Below are positions 1 to 9,000 of a stretch of DNA of 39,986 bases, in pieces. The notes under the pieces were generated by a model. That model saw only the letters and a program-made list of their open reading frames with translations. It ran no database searches and was not told the DNA's origin. The stretch is taken from positions 1-39,986 of the forward strand of contig CAZAAT010000013.1 in assembly GCA_964483175.1 (NCBI GenBank), given 5' to 3'. Source of the stretch: JAAYHC01 sp964483175 (GTDB lineage Bacteria > Bacillota > UBA5301). Positions within the stretch are counted from its first letter, which is position 1, and every line of letters begins with the position of its first letter. A program made the translations under genes and the position numbers.

Positions 1-52
1 TTTCTATCTCATTACTTATCTTCCTTGTTCACCTACTAAAACTTTACACTAA

Positions 53-79
53 CCCTGCAAAAAAACCTGCCAAGGCTTA
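53..79. repeat. Left copy of 27-bp direct repeat flanking the HEPN gene
   Basis: The unit begins CCCTGC, continues with a run of seven A, then CCTGCCAAGGCTT. The same unit occurs at 2141-2167 with eight A and no other difference over the core. The copies are 2,088 bp apart in the same orientation and bracket the single AT-rich HEPN gene. Both are followed within ~15 bp by a short related GATAT segment. Confidence 0.7.
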
Positions 80-179
80 GGATATTATAAATCCGTGAAG
101 TACCAGCTCGGCTAATTAATGGGTAAAAATGGAATAATCAAAGGAAACGAAAACGAGGTTAGCGAAATGATGAAAATAA

Positions 180-233
180 GAGGGATTAATCAGTCGGGCC
201 CAGACAAGCTGGGAAACCGAAGGATAACCCCTC
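180..233 (+). other. Nested hairpin in the HEPN gene leader
   Basis: An outer stem (GAGGG at 180-184 with CCCTC at 229-233) encloses a perfect 5-bp hairpin, CCCAG (199-203) with CTGGG (209-213) and a 5-nt loop. It could be a structured leader or chance pairing; I do not recognise an RNA family. Confidence 0.25.
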
Positions 234-323
234 ATTCATTCATGATAGTATATGTCTTTTCAATTACAGTATATACGGTTCATTCTAATGCTGTCAACGA
301 AAATATCGTTGGAGGGTTCCCTA

Positions 324-2078
324 ATGGATCAACATTACACCGATGATTTGCTCAAGAGACGAAAAATAGGTGAAAAGCAACGCATTTTTTTTGTTCAAAG
401 ACTAATGGAATTTCTTCATCCGCTTACTCTCGATACATATTCAATACGAGCCACTAATAGCCACTCTATTTTGAATGAATTGGTGGACGTAATTACCTTG
501 CTTGTTTCTGGCATAATTAAGGATGGAAACCTTAAACCTCTGCGCGAAGAATGCTTAGCGGTTATTAGTAGTGACATCGTGTTAGACGTGCATGCTAAAC
601 AAATAAAGAACACAGTACTATCGTATGTTAGTAATCATAAAAATAATCTTGCCACAACGAAATACCATCTAAAGTGGGCGTTAAATATCCTTAAGGAAAG
701 ATACCTTACGTGGTGTTTATTATCGCTGGAAACAGCGCTCACTTCTAATGATTTTGATCAGATAAAGTCCGTAACGAGCACTTTAATCACGGAACTTGTA
801 CATAAGGGCTGGACTGTGGAGGAATTATACGCTCTTGTAAAAAAGCTAATTACAAACTCGAGAAGAAGGAATTTCGAATCTGCGTTTAAAGAACTCACCT
901 ATGGATTTAGCCAGCAGAAAAAATCCTTTGTATGCTTAGCTAAGATACCTAATTCCGAATCCACTGAATTAGACGCTTTGTTTAAATATGCGAAGTATGA
1001 GGTCATGGATGCTGACACAGTGAAAGCCAAGTTTGATATTCCCTCATTGAAGGACAAGTTGAGTCCGCACAACAGTTATGTTCAAATTGACGTTCTTGCT
1101 TTTGCGGGGCAGGGGGCGGCCCGGCGCGCATTCGCAGAAATACTGCACCAAATTAATATTATGAGCTTTTACGAGTTGGACATGAGCCCCTTTAATCAAG
1201 GGATTACCATAGTTGTCATAGACGCGGAGCAGAACAAGGTAATCTCTAGTGATACCCAGTTTCCGCGTTCTCACCGCAAGCACACACAGTTCTCAGCAAA
1301 GCTATTTGAATCAACCATTGATGTTTTAGAAAGAGAAAATGAGAACCATGACGCAAGGGAAAGATTTCAGAGTCTTTTCTTATATTCAAGGCTTGCGGAG
1401 GACAGTCTTTTACCTGAGGGTTCGTTTCTCAATTATTGGGTGGCCTTAGAGTCTTTCACTAAGGTTGATGATCGCCTGCCAATAGAACAAATAACAAGCG
1501 TTGTTCCAGCTGTACTTAGTAATCGGTACATTTATAGGTTATTGAGGAATTTCTTTGAGGACTGCAAGAGGTGTTCCGTAAATCTAAATTCGATCAGTCC
1601 TGTGTTTTCCATGGACTCCTATGGTCAAATAGTAAGAGAACTACTAATAATGATAAGAGATTCAAACGAATCATCTCGGCTAGAGCAACTATGCAGTTCC
1701 CATACTCTGCTATTATACCGATATCGTAAATTAAGGTCGGCATTATCTAATTCGGATAATATCTTGGAACTCACGCGCAGACACTATGAGAATGTACAAA
1801 TGCAATTAGCTCGCCTTTACAGGGTTCGTAATGAGATTGCACATTGTGGGACAAGCCCTAATAATCTTGAACAACTTCTGACCAACCTAAAAACATATGT
1901 TCGCCAGACGGCACAAGAAACACTTTATAGATTGGATCGGGCTCCCAATTCAACCATTCCCGAAATACTAGCTCAAATATGTGATTCTTATACTTGCAGC
2001 GAAAGACTGTTGAAAGATAAAAATTTTACTTACGATGAAGTTTTCTTATTAGAAGGCCCGTTTCACGATTCTATTTGA
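324..2078 (+). CDS. HEPN-domain protein, ApeA-like candidate defence RNase
   Basis: The 584-residue product has a C-terminal HEPN motif R502-N503-x3-H507 (RNEIAH), the R-polar-x3-H signature of HEPN RNases. Upstream, FLNYWVALES at 368-377 resembles the conserved segment of ApeA-like HEPN proteins, which in known systems act as abortive-infection nucleases. The first ~350 residues are helical-looking and unrecognised; they could be a sensor. No signal peptide or membrane segment is visible, so it is probably cytosolic. The ATG at 324 is preferred because GGAGGG sits 8-9 nt upstream; an in-frame ATG at 252 lacks such a site. The gene is visibly more AT-rich than its neighbours, stands alone and is bracketed by a direct repeat, all of which suggest acquisition. 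HEPN membership is fairly sure; the defence role is inference. Confidence 0.72.
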   Translation: MDQHYTDDLLKRRKIGEKQRIFFVQRLMEFLHPLTLDTYSIRATNSHSILNELVDVITLLVSGIIKDGNLKPLREECLAVISSDIVLDVHAKQIKNTVLSYVSNHKNNLATTKYHLKWALNILKERYLTWCLLSLETALTSNDFDQIKSVTSTLITELVHKGWTVEELYALVKKLITNSRRRNFESAFKELTYGFSQQKKSFVCLAKIPNSESTELDALFKYAKYEVMDADTVKAKFDIPSLKDKLSPHNSYVQIDVLAFAGQGAARRAFAEILHQINIMSFYELDMSPFNQGITIVVIDAEQNKVISSDTQFPRSHRKHTQFSAKLFESTIDVLERENENHDARERFQSLFLYSRLAEDSLLPEGSFLNYWVALESFTKVDDRLPIEQITSVVPAVLSNRYIYRLLRNFFEDCKRCSVNLNSISPVFSMDSYGQIVRELLIMIRDSNESSRLEQLCSSHTLLLYRYRKLRSALSNSDNILELTRRHYENVQMQLARLYRVRNEIAHCGTSPNNLEQLLTNLKTYVRQTAQETLYRLDRAPNSTIPEILAQICDSYTCSERLLKDKNFTYDEVFLLEGPFHDSI

Positions 2079-2257
2079 ACCCATTTCTATATCTGAGTAT
2101 AGTTGCTGGTTTAGGGTGTCTGCAAAGCCTACAGGGTAATCCCTGCAAAAAAAACCTGCCAAGGCTTGCCTAGGCTACGATATCTTTCTTTATATCTAAT
2201 ACCATCCTGACGGGTAGACTAGATTCTAGACAGCTACGCGAAAGGAGGGTGTAATTA
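2079..2257. promoter_or_regulatory. Intergenic region before the first CBM gene
   Basis: This segment has the right copy of the direct repeat (2141-2167), a short CTAG-ATT-CTAG dyad near 2219-2229 and the strong ribosome binding site AAAGGAGGG just before the ATG at 2258. The final bases before that ATG (TAATTA) also occur before the ATG at 119, downstream of the left repeat copy. No terminator is obvious after the HEPN gene. Confidence 0.4.
2141..2167. repeat. Right copy of 27-bp direct repeat flanking the HEPN gene
   Basis: Matches 53-79 except for one extra A in the A-run. It lies in the leader of the starch-binding-module gene at 2258, so the left copy may be a duplicated piece of that leader created when the HEPN gene was inserted. 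Confidence 0.7.
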
Positions 2258-2614
2258 ATGCTCGAATTATGGCGTCGTTTTGGCCGCAACTATCAGGAAG
2301 AGTACGGCATTGAAGTTTCCCCAACTCCAATTACTACAGGTGAAACAGTCACCGTTAAATACAATGGGTTTCTCGCTCAAAACGGGGCCCGCGAGATTAT
2401 CCTACATGCCGGGTACGGCACCGGAAATCAGTGGAACCCAGTATTCGATGTGCCCATGAACAAATTGCCCGATGGTTCTTTCCAAGCGGATATTGCTATC
2501 GATACGGACACCCAATTTCATTTCTGCTTCACTGATGGTGAATCTTGGGATAATAACTACGGAAAAAACTGGACCTATGAGGTGCATAATGGTTTAAACG
2601 CATACCGTTATTAA
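2258..2614 (+). CDS. Stand-alone starch/glycogen-binding module (CBM25/CBM53-type)
   Basis: The 118-residue protein is essentially one carbohydrate-binding module. The pattern VTVKYNGFLAQNGA, then LHAGYG, then FCFTDGESWDNNYGKNW is typical of CBM25/CBM53 starch-binding modules, where aromatic residues and the WDNN segment contact alpha-glucan. No signal peptide, membrane segment or catalytic domain is present, so the protein is probably cytosolic, and intracellular glycogen is the likeliest ligand (inference). AAAGGAGGG at 2244-2252 supports the ATG at 2258. A related module lies convergently at 2664-3011, and the two genes share the hairpin at 2631-2656. The fold call is firm; the biological role is unknown. 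Confidence 0.8.
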   Translation: MLELWRRFGRNYQEEYGIEVSPTPITTGETVTVKYNGFLAQNGAREIILHAGYGTGNQWNPVFDVPMNKLPDGSFQADIAIDTDTQFHFCFTDGESWDNNYGKNWTYEVHNGLNAYRY

Positions 2615-2630
2615 GTCAGCCTTGCAGCGC

Positions 2631-2659
2631 AAAACCCGTCGCTCGTGACGGGTTTTGTC
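2631..2659. terminator. Bidirectional rho-independent terminator
   Basis: A perfect 10-bp stem (AAAACCCGTC with GACGGGTTTT) has a 6-nt loop, with A-tracts on the left and T-tracts on the right. It lies between two convergent genes ending at 2614 (plus) and 2664 (minus) and can serve both. Confidence 0.9.
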
Positions 2660-2663
2660 ATCG

Positions 2664-3011
2664 TTAATATGGCTTTTGATCCGATTTAACAATATCACAG
2701 CACCAGTCCATCATATTGTTGTTATCCCAGTTCATCGCGGAGTCGTGGAAACAAAACCGCAGTTTTTCCGGCCCATTGATAATCAGACGCGCATACCAAC
2801 TGGTGCCATCGTGAAACATCTCGGTGTCTTTGAGATCCTGCCAGTTTGTCTGCCCATATCCACTGTGCAAGTAGACTTTATCAGCACCGGACTTAGCCAA
2901 CAGCCCGGTGTAGCGAATATAAGCTGGTTCGCCCTGTTGGAGTGGGACCGGATCTACAGATACTCGCCCATCAATAAAGATCCCGGGGTTGGGTTTGCCA
3001 CTTCTTTGCAC
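2664..3011 (-). CDS. Second stand-alone starch/glycogen-binding module
   Basis: This is a paralogue of the 2258 gene: a single CBM25/CBM53-type module of about 115 residues containing AYIRYTGLLAKSGAD, LHSGYG, RFCFHD and NWDNNNMMDW. It has no signal peptide. The GTG at 3011 is chosen because AAGGAGG (3029-3023) lies about 11 nt before it; an ATG at 3035 would put that site inside the gene and has none of its own. The N-terminus before the module is short and polar. Its ligand is probably alpha-glucan, as for its neighbour. Having two such proteins with no enzyme attached suggests a role on storage granules or as adaptors, which is inference. Confidence 0.75.
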   Translation of the reverse strand: MQRSGKPNPGIFIDGRVSVDPVPLQQGEPAYIRYTGLLAKSGADKVYLHSGYGQTNWQDLKDTEMFHDGTSWYARLIINGPEKLRFCFHDSAMNWDNNNMMDWCCDIVKSDQKPY

Positions 3012-3091
3012 TTTCGGCCTCACCTCCTTAAACATTCATATTTTACGGCTTGTCAGCATAGCTTTATGTGGATAAGGGGGAGGTAAAGGCT

Positions 3092-4465
3092 GTGTCAGTT
3101 GACAAAATGCACCGAAGGCTCTTATGCGGCACGGCAATACTGTTAGCACTGACCCTGGCGCAGAACCCAACTAAGCTGGTGGCCACCTTAAACCAGCAGG
3201 CCGGATTGGTAATGCTACCATTACTATTTCCCATGCTGATGCTAACCCTGAGGCCAAATCTGACATCAGCTGCTCGAGAGGACTTAGCCACCTCCTCTGC
3301 GAGCTGGGGGGCTATCTTCAGATGGGCAATTCTCCTGCCTGTAGCATCTTTATCTCCGAAAATAGCCCTTTCCGCTTTGGCCTTAGGACTATTTTGGGCC
3401 TGGTCGCTACCGGTATCACTATATCCAGCTACTTTTTCGACGATGGACGAGCCTTGGCTGAAACAGCTTTTGGAGCCGGAGACCAAGCGGGCCCCGCAGT
3501 TTTCGTTGGCGCTTATTAGTGCAACCTGGATACGCTTATCAGGTTTTGGGTTCAGCCCTGTGATTAGTGGTTTAGCCTTGGCAACCGGCACAGGCAGGCC
3601 GTTATGGGCAACCGGTATTGCAGCTTGCTTGGCTGATCTGCACCGGACTTACTTTAACTTTGGGTCTGCGGAAACTGTAGTGGTCACTCTGCGAAGTTGC
3701 GCGCTTATACTGCTAGCTCTTCCATTCGGATGTTGGTTGGTTAAAGTAGGGCTGCGAAACCTCACTCAACCACGCCAATTGCATTTGAATTTCGAGCCAA
3801 TTCGGAACAAAGGTAGGATTGTGGTACCGGCCTTTCTCTTGCTGGTCGTGCTGGTAATTACCGGATCCGAGTTCGGCTTCTTCTTTGGTGTATCATTACT
3901 TGCTATGAGCTACTCTCTCTTAGCGCGTTCAAGCGTCGGTCTGCTGTTATTTCCGGTCTGGAGGGCGCTCGAACTAGTGCCCTCTGCAGCCTGGCCACTG
4001 GTTTGTGCCGGCCTGTTATCGGGTGTTATCGGCGCGGTAATGCTGGGAGAATTATGGGCTCTCCGGCGGAGTTCACTTTCTACATCCCCGAATATCTTGG
4101 GATCTTCCACTCTAGTCCTGGTTCTTTTGGGCATGCTATTTCTGCAGACCCCTCAATTAGCCAGAGAATTGACCTCTTTTCCTTCGGCCGGCGGGGATTG
4201 GCTTGCTTGGTTGTTTACACCGGGTTTTTCACCGCTATTATGGTTTTTTTTCTGCATCGGCATAACTTTTGGCATCCTGAGCGGTCGAAATATCTACATA
4301 TATTTAGCATGGGGATTATTGCTCCCGGCTGGTTGGGGGAGGTCGCTTTTGATTGGATCAGGTTTAGCCTGGTTCTTCTCCAAACAGGCTAAGAGCGCTG
4401 GTGCGGTCGGCAAAGGCTTGATCGTTGGTGATATCTTGGCGAGCCTGCTATTACTATTGAGTTAA
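3092..4465 (+). CDS. Polytopic inner-membrane protein of unknown function
   Basis: The 457-residue protein is very hydrophobic, with roughly ten to twelve predicted membrane spans from residue ~10 to the last residue. Only short polar loops separate them, the longest around residues 75-85, 130-150 and 240-255. I do not recognise the family. The last segment (GKGLIVGDILASLLLLLS) faintly recalls the end of oligopeptide-transporter-like proteins, but that is not evidence enough to name it. The GTG at 3092 is chosen because GGGGGAGG lies 8 nt upstream; the GTG at 3068 is upstream of that site. It is divergent from the 2664 gene and precedes ireB by 63 bp, so it may head the murA-dnaE operon. Confidence 0.7.
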   Translation: MSVDKMHRRLLCGTAILLALTLAQNPTKLVATLNQQAGLVMLPLLFPMLMLTLRPNLTSAAREDLATSSASWGAIFRWAILLPVASLSPKIALSALALGLFWAWSLPVSLYPATFSTMDEPWLKQLLEPETKRAPQFSLALISATWIRLSGFGFSPVISGLALATGTGRPLWATGIAACLADLHRTYFNFGSAETVVVTLRSCALILLALPFGCWLVKVGLRNLTQPRQLHLNFEPIRNKGRIVVPAFLLLVVLVITGSEFGFFFGVSLLAMSYSLLARSSVGLLLFPVWRALELVPSAAWPLVCAGLLSGVIGAVMLGELWALRRSSLSTSPNILGSSTLVLVLLGMLFLQTPQLARELTSFPSAGGDWLAWLFTPGFSPLLWFFFCIGITFGILSGRNIYIYLAWGLLLPAGWGRSLLIGSGLAWFFSKQAKSAGAVGKGLIVGDILASLLLLLS

Positions 4466-4528
4466 AAGGAAAACTATATACTTAAGGCCAATTAGTCCAG
4501 AGGGAAGATGAGAAGGAAGGTGGATATC

Positions 4529-4786
4529 GTGTCCGATTCGAAGCTGGACCGTACCATGATGTTCAAGGCGGTCGAGACCGACCGACCCGATGTGCGAGCG
4601 GTACTCGAACAAGTTTATCAAGCCCTGGAGGAAAAGGGATATAACCCGCTGGACCAACTTGTTGGTTACCTGATGACAGGTGACCCTGCCTACATTACTA
4701 GTCATCGGGACGCTCGCATGCTCGTTAAGCAATTGGACCGGGATGAACTTTTGGAGACCCTATTACGTTCATTTTTAGGGAAATAG
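4529..4786 (+). CDS. ireB: IreB-family regulatory phosphoprotein (UPF0297, YrzL-like)
   Basis: The 85-residue protein matches the IreB/YrzL family almost end to end: TMMF near the N-terminus, then ALEEKGYNPLDQLVGYLMTG, DPAYITSHRDAR and RDELLETLLRSFL. In Enterococcus, IreB is a substrate of the Ser/Thr kinase IreK and tunes cell-wall stress and cephalosporin tolerance. The Thr of the TMMF segment corresponds to the region phosphorylated there. The GTG at 4529 follows AAGGAAGGTGG by about 6 nt and gives the usual family length; an ATG at 4508 would add seven atypical basic residues. It normally neighbours ruvX and alaS; here it sits directly upstream of murA, which fits a cell-wall link. Confidence 0.9.
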   Translation: MSDSKLDRTMMFKAVETDRPDVRAVLEQVYQALEEKGYNPLDQLVGYLMTGDPAYITSHRDARMLVKQLDRDELLETLLRSFLGK

Positions 4787-4809
4787 ACTTAGAGGTGGGA
4801 GTGTAAAGC

Positions 4810-6063
4810 TTGGACAAGTACGTCGTGATTGGTGGGACTCCACTTAGTGGCCAGGTTTCGGTCAGTGGGGCTAAAAACAGCGCTTTGGCGATTATCGTTG
4901 CCGCTGCGCTGGCTGAAGATGAATGTGTGCTCAAAAATGTTCCCCATGAAAGTGATGTTTATACGATCATTGAGATCCTTCATGAATTAGGCATCAAGGC
5001 TGAGTTTGCCGGGTCGACGTTGCGGATTAACGGCAATTGTATCCGGTCATATCAGGCCCCATACGAACTGGTCCGCAAGATGCGCGCTTCCTTTTATACC
5101 GCGGGACTGTTGTTGGCCCGGTTAGGCAAGGCTGAAGTGCCGCTGCCAGGAGGGTGTTCTTTAGGGTCGCGACCTGTCGATTATCATATTAAGGGCTTTC
5201 AAGCCATGGGGGCCGATATCCAGATCGAGCACGGGATGTTAAAGGCTGAGGCCACCGGGTTGGTGGGCAGCAAGATCTACATCAATCGTTCTAGTGTCGG
5301 AGCTACCATTAATCTGATGATTGCTGGGAGCTTGGCAGAGGGGACTACGATCCTGGAAAATGCCGCCAAAGAGCCTGAAATAGTTGATTTGGCAAGCTTC
5401 CTGAACTCGATGGGCGCCAAGGTGAGAGGCGCCGGAACCAATGTGATTAAAATTGAAGGTGTTAAGAGGTTACGGGGTACCGAGTACTCGATTATCCCCG
5501 ACCGGATAGAGGCTGGCACCCTGATGATCGCTACCGCGATAACCGGCGGAGATGTTGTTATTAAAGATTTGGTGCCGGAGCATGTTCGCTCGGTCGTGTT
5601 AAACTTACAAGAGGCTGGAGTCAAGATCGAAGAGTCTTTGAGTGAGATCAGGGTGTCGACTCCGGCACGGCCCAAGGCCGTTGATATCGAAACCGCTCCT
5701 TACCCCGGTTTTCCGACCGATCTCCAACAGCCTTTTGTCGCTTTGATGAGCATCGCCGAAGGGACTAGTATCATTCGCGAAAACATCTTTGACCGTTTTC
5801 GGTATGTTGATGAACTCCGCCGCATGGGAGCGGATATCAAGGTAGAGCATGGCACCGCAATTGTCCGTGGCGTGCCTAAACTGACCGGTGCGCCGGTAGA
5901 GACTACTGACCTCCGGGCAGGCGCGGCGTTAATCGTAGCAAGTTTGGCGGCTGAGGGAGTTACCGAGATCTCCGGGATCGAGCATATTGATCGCGGATAT
6001 GAAGATCTCGAACTAAAGCTGCGTTCCTTGGGCGCCAAGATTAATCGGGTGAGTATAGATTAA
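4810..6063 (+). CDS. murA: UDP-N-acetylglucosamine 1-carboxyvinyltransferase (MurA)
   Basis: MurA transfers enolpyruvyl from PEP to UDP-GlcNAc, the first committed step of peptidoglycan synthesis, in the cytoplasm. The 417-residue protein has the family N-terminus with SGAKNSAL (K22, N23 in the substrate site), the basic MRAS segment at 91-94 and the catalytic loop LPGGCSLGSRPVDYH. Cys116 there is the residue that fosfomycin alkylates in sensitive enzymes. The two inside-out alpha/beta domains and the end (DRGYEDLELKLRSLGA) are complete. It starts with TTG, with AGAGGTGGGAG upstream. Its TAA stop overlaps the ATG of dnaE (TAATG), so the two are translationally coupled. Many Bacillota have two murA copies; whether another exists cannot be seen here. 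Confidence 0.96.
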   Translation: MDKYVVIGGTPLSGQVSVSGAKNSALAIIVAAALAEDECVLKNVPHESDVYTIIEILHELGIKAEFAGSTLRINGNCIRSYQAPYELVRKMRASFYTAGLLLARLGKAEVPLPGGCSLGSRPVDYHIKGFQAMGADIQIEHGMLKAEATGLVGSKIYINRSSVGATINLMIAGSLAEGTTILENAAKEPEIVDLASFLNSMGAKVRGAGTNVIKIEGVKRLRGTEYSIIPDRIEAGTLMIATAITGGDVVIKDLVPEHVRSVVLNLQEAGVKIEESLSEIRVSTPARPKAVDIETAPYPGFPTDLQQPFVALMSIAEGTSIIRENIFDRFRYVDELRRMGADIKVEHGTAIVRGVPKLTGAPVETTDLRAGAALIVASLAAEGVTEISGIEHIDRGYEDLELKLRSLGAKINRVSID

Positions 6064-9000
6064 TGACGCTTCTTGCAAGCAGCTTTGTACATCTGCATTG
6101 CCACTCGGAATACAGCCTGCTTGATGGCTTTTGTCCGGTGGACAAGCTATTGGATCGGGCCAGGCAGTTGGGTATGTCCAGCCTAGCCGTGACCGACCAT
6201 GGGAATCTCTATGCTGCAGTTACCTTTGCACGCCAAGCCCGCAAGTACGGGATTAAGCCGATTATTGGCTGTGAAGTATATGTCGCCCCGGGTTCCCGCT
6301 TTGATAAGACCCCATCAGCTTCGACCCGCTTCTTTCATTTGGTATTGCTGTGCGAAGATCAAACCGGATATCATAATTTGGTGCGTTTGGTTACCGCAGC
6401 TCATTTAGAGGGCTTTTACTACAAACCGCGGATAGACAAAGAAATGCTCGCTGAGTATAATGCAGGTTTGATTGCCCTCAGTTCTTGTCTGGCCGGCGAA
6501 ATTCCGGCCTTGTTATTAGCCAATGATTATCATGGAGCCAAAGCAGCTGCCCGTAGTTATCTGGAGATTTTTGGACCTGAACGATTTTATCTAGAATTGC
6601 AAGATCAAGGCCTACCGGGACAAGCGCAAGTCAATGCCGGGCTGTTGCAGATCAGTCAGGAGCTAGGGATTCCGGTAGTAGCGACCAATGATGTGCATTA
6701 TTTGACCCGCGCTGATGCGATCGCCCATGACTGTTTATTATGTGTTGGCACCGGGACGAAGGTAGCCGATCACGACCGGATGCGTTTTGAGTCTGATCAG
6801 TTTTACTTAAAATCCGGCGAGGAGATGGCCGAGCTATTTCGGGCAGTACCAGAAGCGATCCGGAATACGCAGCGGATTGCCGAGCGCTGCCGATTTGAAC
6901 TGGAGCTAGGCCGCATGTACCTGCCTGTCTTTGATTTGCCGGCCGATCACCATGATGCTGCTGACTACCTGCGTTTCTTGTGTGAACAGGCACTTCCGGA
7001 TAAGTACGGCGCTAACCCGCCAGTTGAGGTGAGAAAGCGGCTCGAACATGAGTTAAAGGTAATCTCCACCTTGGGTTATAGCGACTACTTCCTCATTGTT
7101 TGGGATTTTATCCGCTTCGCTAAAAGGCAGGATATTCCGGTCGGTCCGGGGCGCGGTTCGGCTGCCGGTAGTTTGGTGGCTTATCTGTTAGGCATTACCG
7201 GCATCGACCCTATAAAATACGGTTTGCTCTTTGAACGTTTTTTAAATCCGGAACGGGTGACCATGCCAGATATCGATATTGATTTTGACTATGAGCGGCG
7301 TGGTGAGGTCATCGAATATGTACGCCAGAAATATGGGGCCGAGCGGGTAGCGCAAATTATCACCTTTGGTACTTTGCAGGCTAGGGCGGCGATCCGCGAT
7401 ATTGGCCGGGTGCTTGACCTACCAATTAGCAAAGTTGATCAATTGGCCAAGCTGGTCCCCAATGAACTGGGGATTACCATCGATGATGCCCTGGCCAAAG
7501 AGCCAAGGCTGGGAGCTTTGTATGAAAATGATGCTGAAGCTCAACAGCTTCTGGACTTGGCCAAAGCTGTCGAAGGTTTGCCGCGCCATGCCTCCACCCA
7601 TGCTGCTGGAGTGGTGATTGGAGCAGGCCCGTTGGCCGAGCTTGTTCCGTTGCAGCAGGGAGCTGACGGTGGGGTGGTAACCCAGTATGATATGGGTTCG
7701 CTGGAGGCTGTCGGTCTTTTAAAGATGGACTTTTTGGGCTTACGCACCCTTACGGTAATTGATAGAGCTTGTAAACTGGTCAAAGAGTTGACCGGGGAAA
7801 CTCTCGATTTAGCGAAGCTCACACCAGATGATCCGGAGGTTTACCGGATGTTATCCGCTGGACAAGCTCAAGGCGTTTTCCAGATGGAAAGCCGCCTCTT
7901 TCACCGGTTGCTGCTCCAAGTTAGGCCGACATCTTTTCAAGATCTCATCGCCTTAGTCTCACTTGGCCGTCCCGGGCCGGTTAATATGGTCCCTGAGTTT
8001 GCTGCACGCAAACACGGTGAGCAGCAGGTCGAATACCTGCACCCCAAATTAGAGGGGATTTTAGAGGAGACCTATGGGATTATGGTCTACCAAGAACAGG
8101 TCATGCAGATCGCCTCTGAATTGGCCGGGTTTACGCTAGGCGAAGCTGACCTGCTCCGACGGGCTATGGGCAAGAAGAAAATCGAAGAGCTACTTGCGAT
8201 GAAACAGCGCTTTATAGAGGGTGCAGCTGACAATGGGGTGGAGTTGGCAACTGCGCAGAAGATTTTCGAGGCGATGGAGTATTTTGCTAATTACGGTTTT
8301 AACAAGTCCCATGCGGCGGCCTATGCACTTGTGGCTTATTGGACCGCGTATCTGCGTCGATATTACCCGGCAGCCTTTTTTGCGGCGATGTTAACTAGTG
8401 TCCGCAACAATACTGATAAGTTGCGGTCCTATGTCTTTACCATCCGCCAAGAGCTTGGCCTTGAGGTTCTACCGCCGAGAATCAATCAGAGTGAGTTGGA
8501 CTTTACCGTGCAGGCTGAGGGTATCCGGTTCGGCCTAGGTGCCATAAAAAATGTCGGTGATGGTGCTGCACATGCCATCATTGAGGAAAGAGAGCAGAAC
8601 GGCCCTTACCGTAGTTTGCTCGAGTTGTGTACCCGTCTACCGGGACGAGTTTTAAACAAGGCCGCTTTAGAGAGTCTGATTAAAGCCGGTGCCTGTGATG
8701 AGTTTGGCCAATCACGGCTGCAGTTATTGGCCGATGTCGAATTGGTTCTGGCCCAGGCCAACCGGGGGCAAATCGCTACCGGGCAAGTATCCCTGTTTGA
8801 GGACTTGGCCCCTGCCAACGGCAGCCAAGCCGATGATTCGCAGGCACCAATTGCCGATAATGAGCTTATCTTAGCATACGAGAAAGAATCTTTGGGTCTA
8901 TACCTTTCCGGTCATCCCCTGGACAAGTACCGGGAAGAGTTGCAGGAGTTTGTCAGCGGGGATATGGCTGAACCGGAAGCCCTGACCGATAACGCTGAAA

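Larger units (their letters stand above)
1..323. other. Intergenic region upstream of the HEPN gene
   Basis: I see no convincing gene here. A 75-codon open frame at 119-346 lacks a ribosome binding site and recognisable content. The stretch holds the left copy of a direct repeat (53-79) and a small nested hairpin at 180-233. The ribosome binding site for the HEPN gene (GGAGGG, about 310-315) lies at its right end. Confidence 0.6.

Noticed and set aside
119..346. 75-codon open frame before the HEPN gene
   Set aside because: No ribosome binding site, no recognisable composition or family, and it overlaps the better-supported HEPN start.
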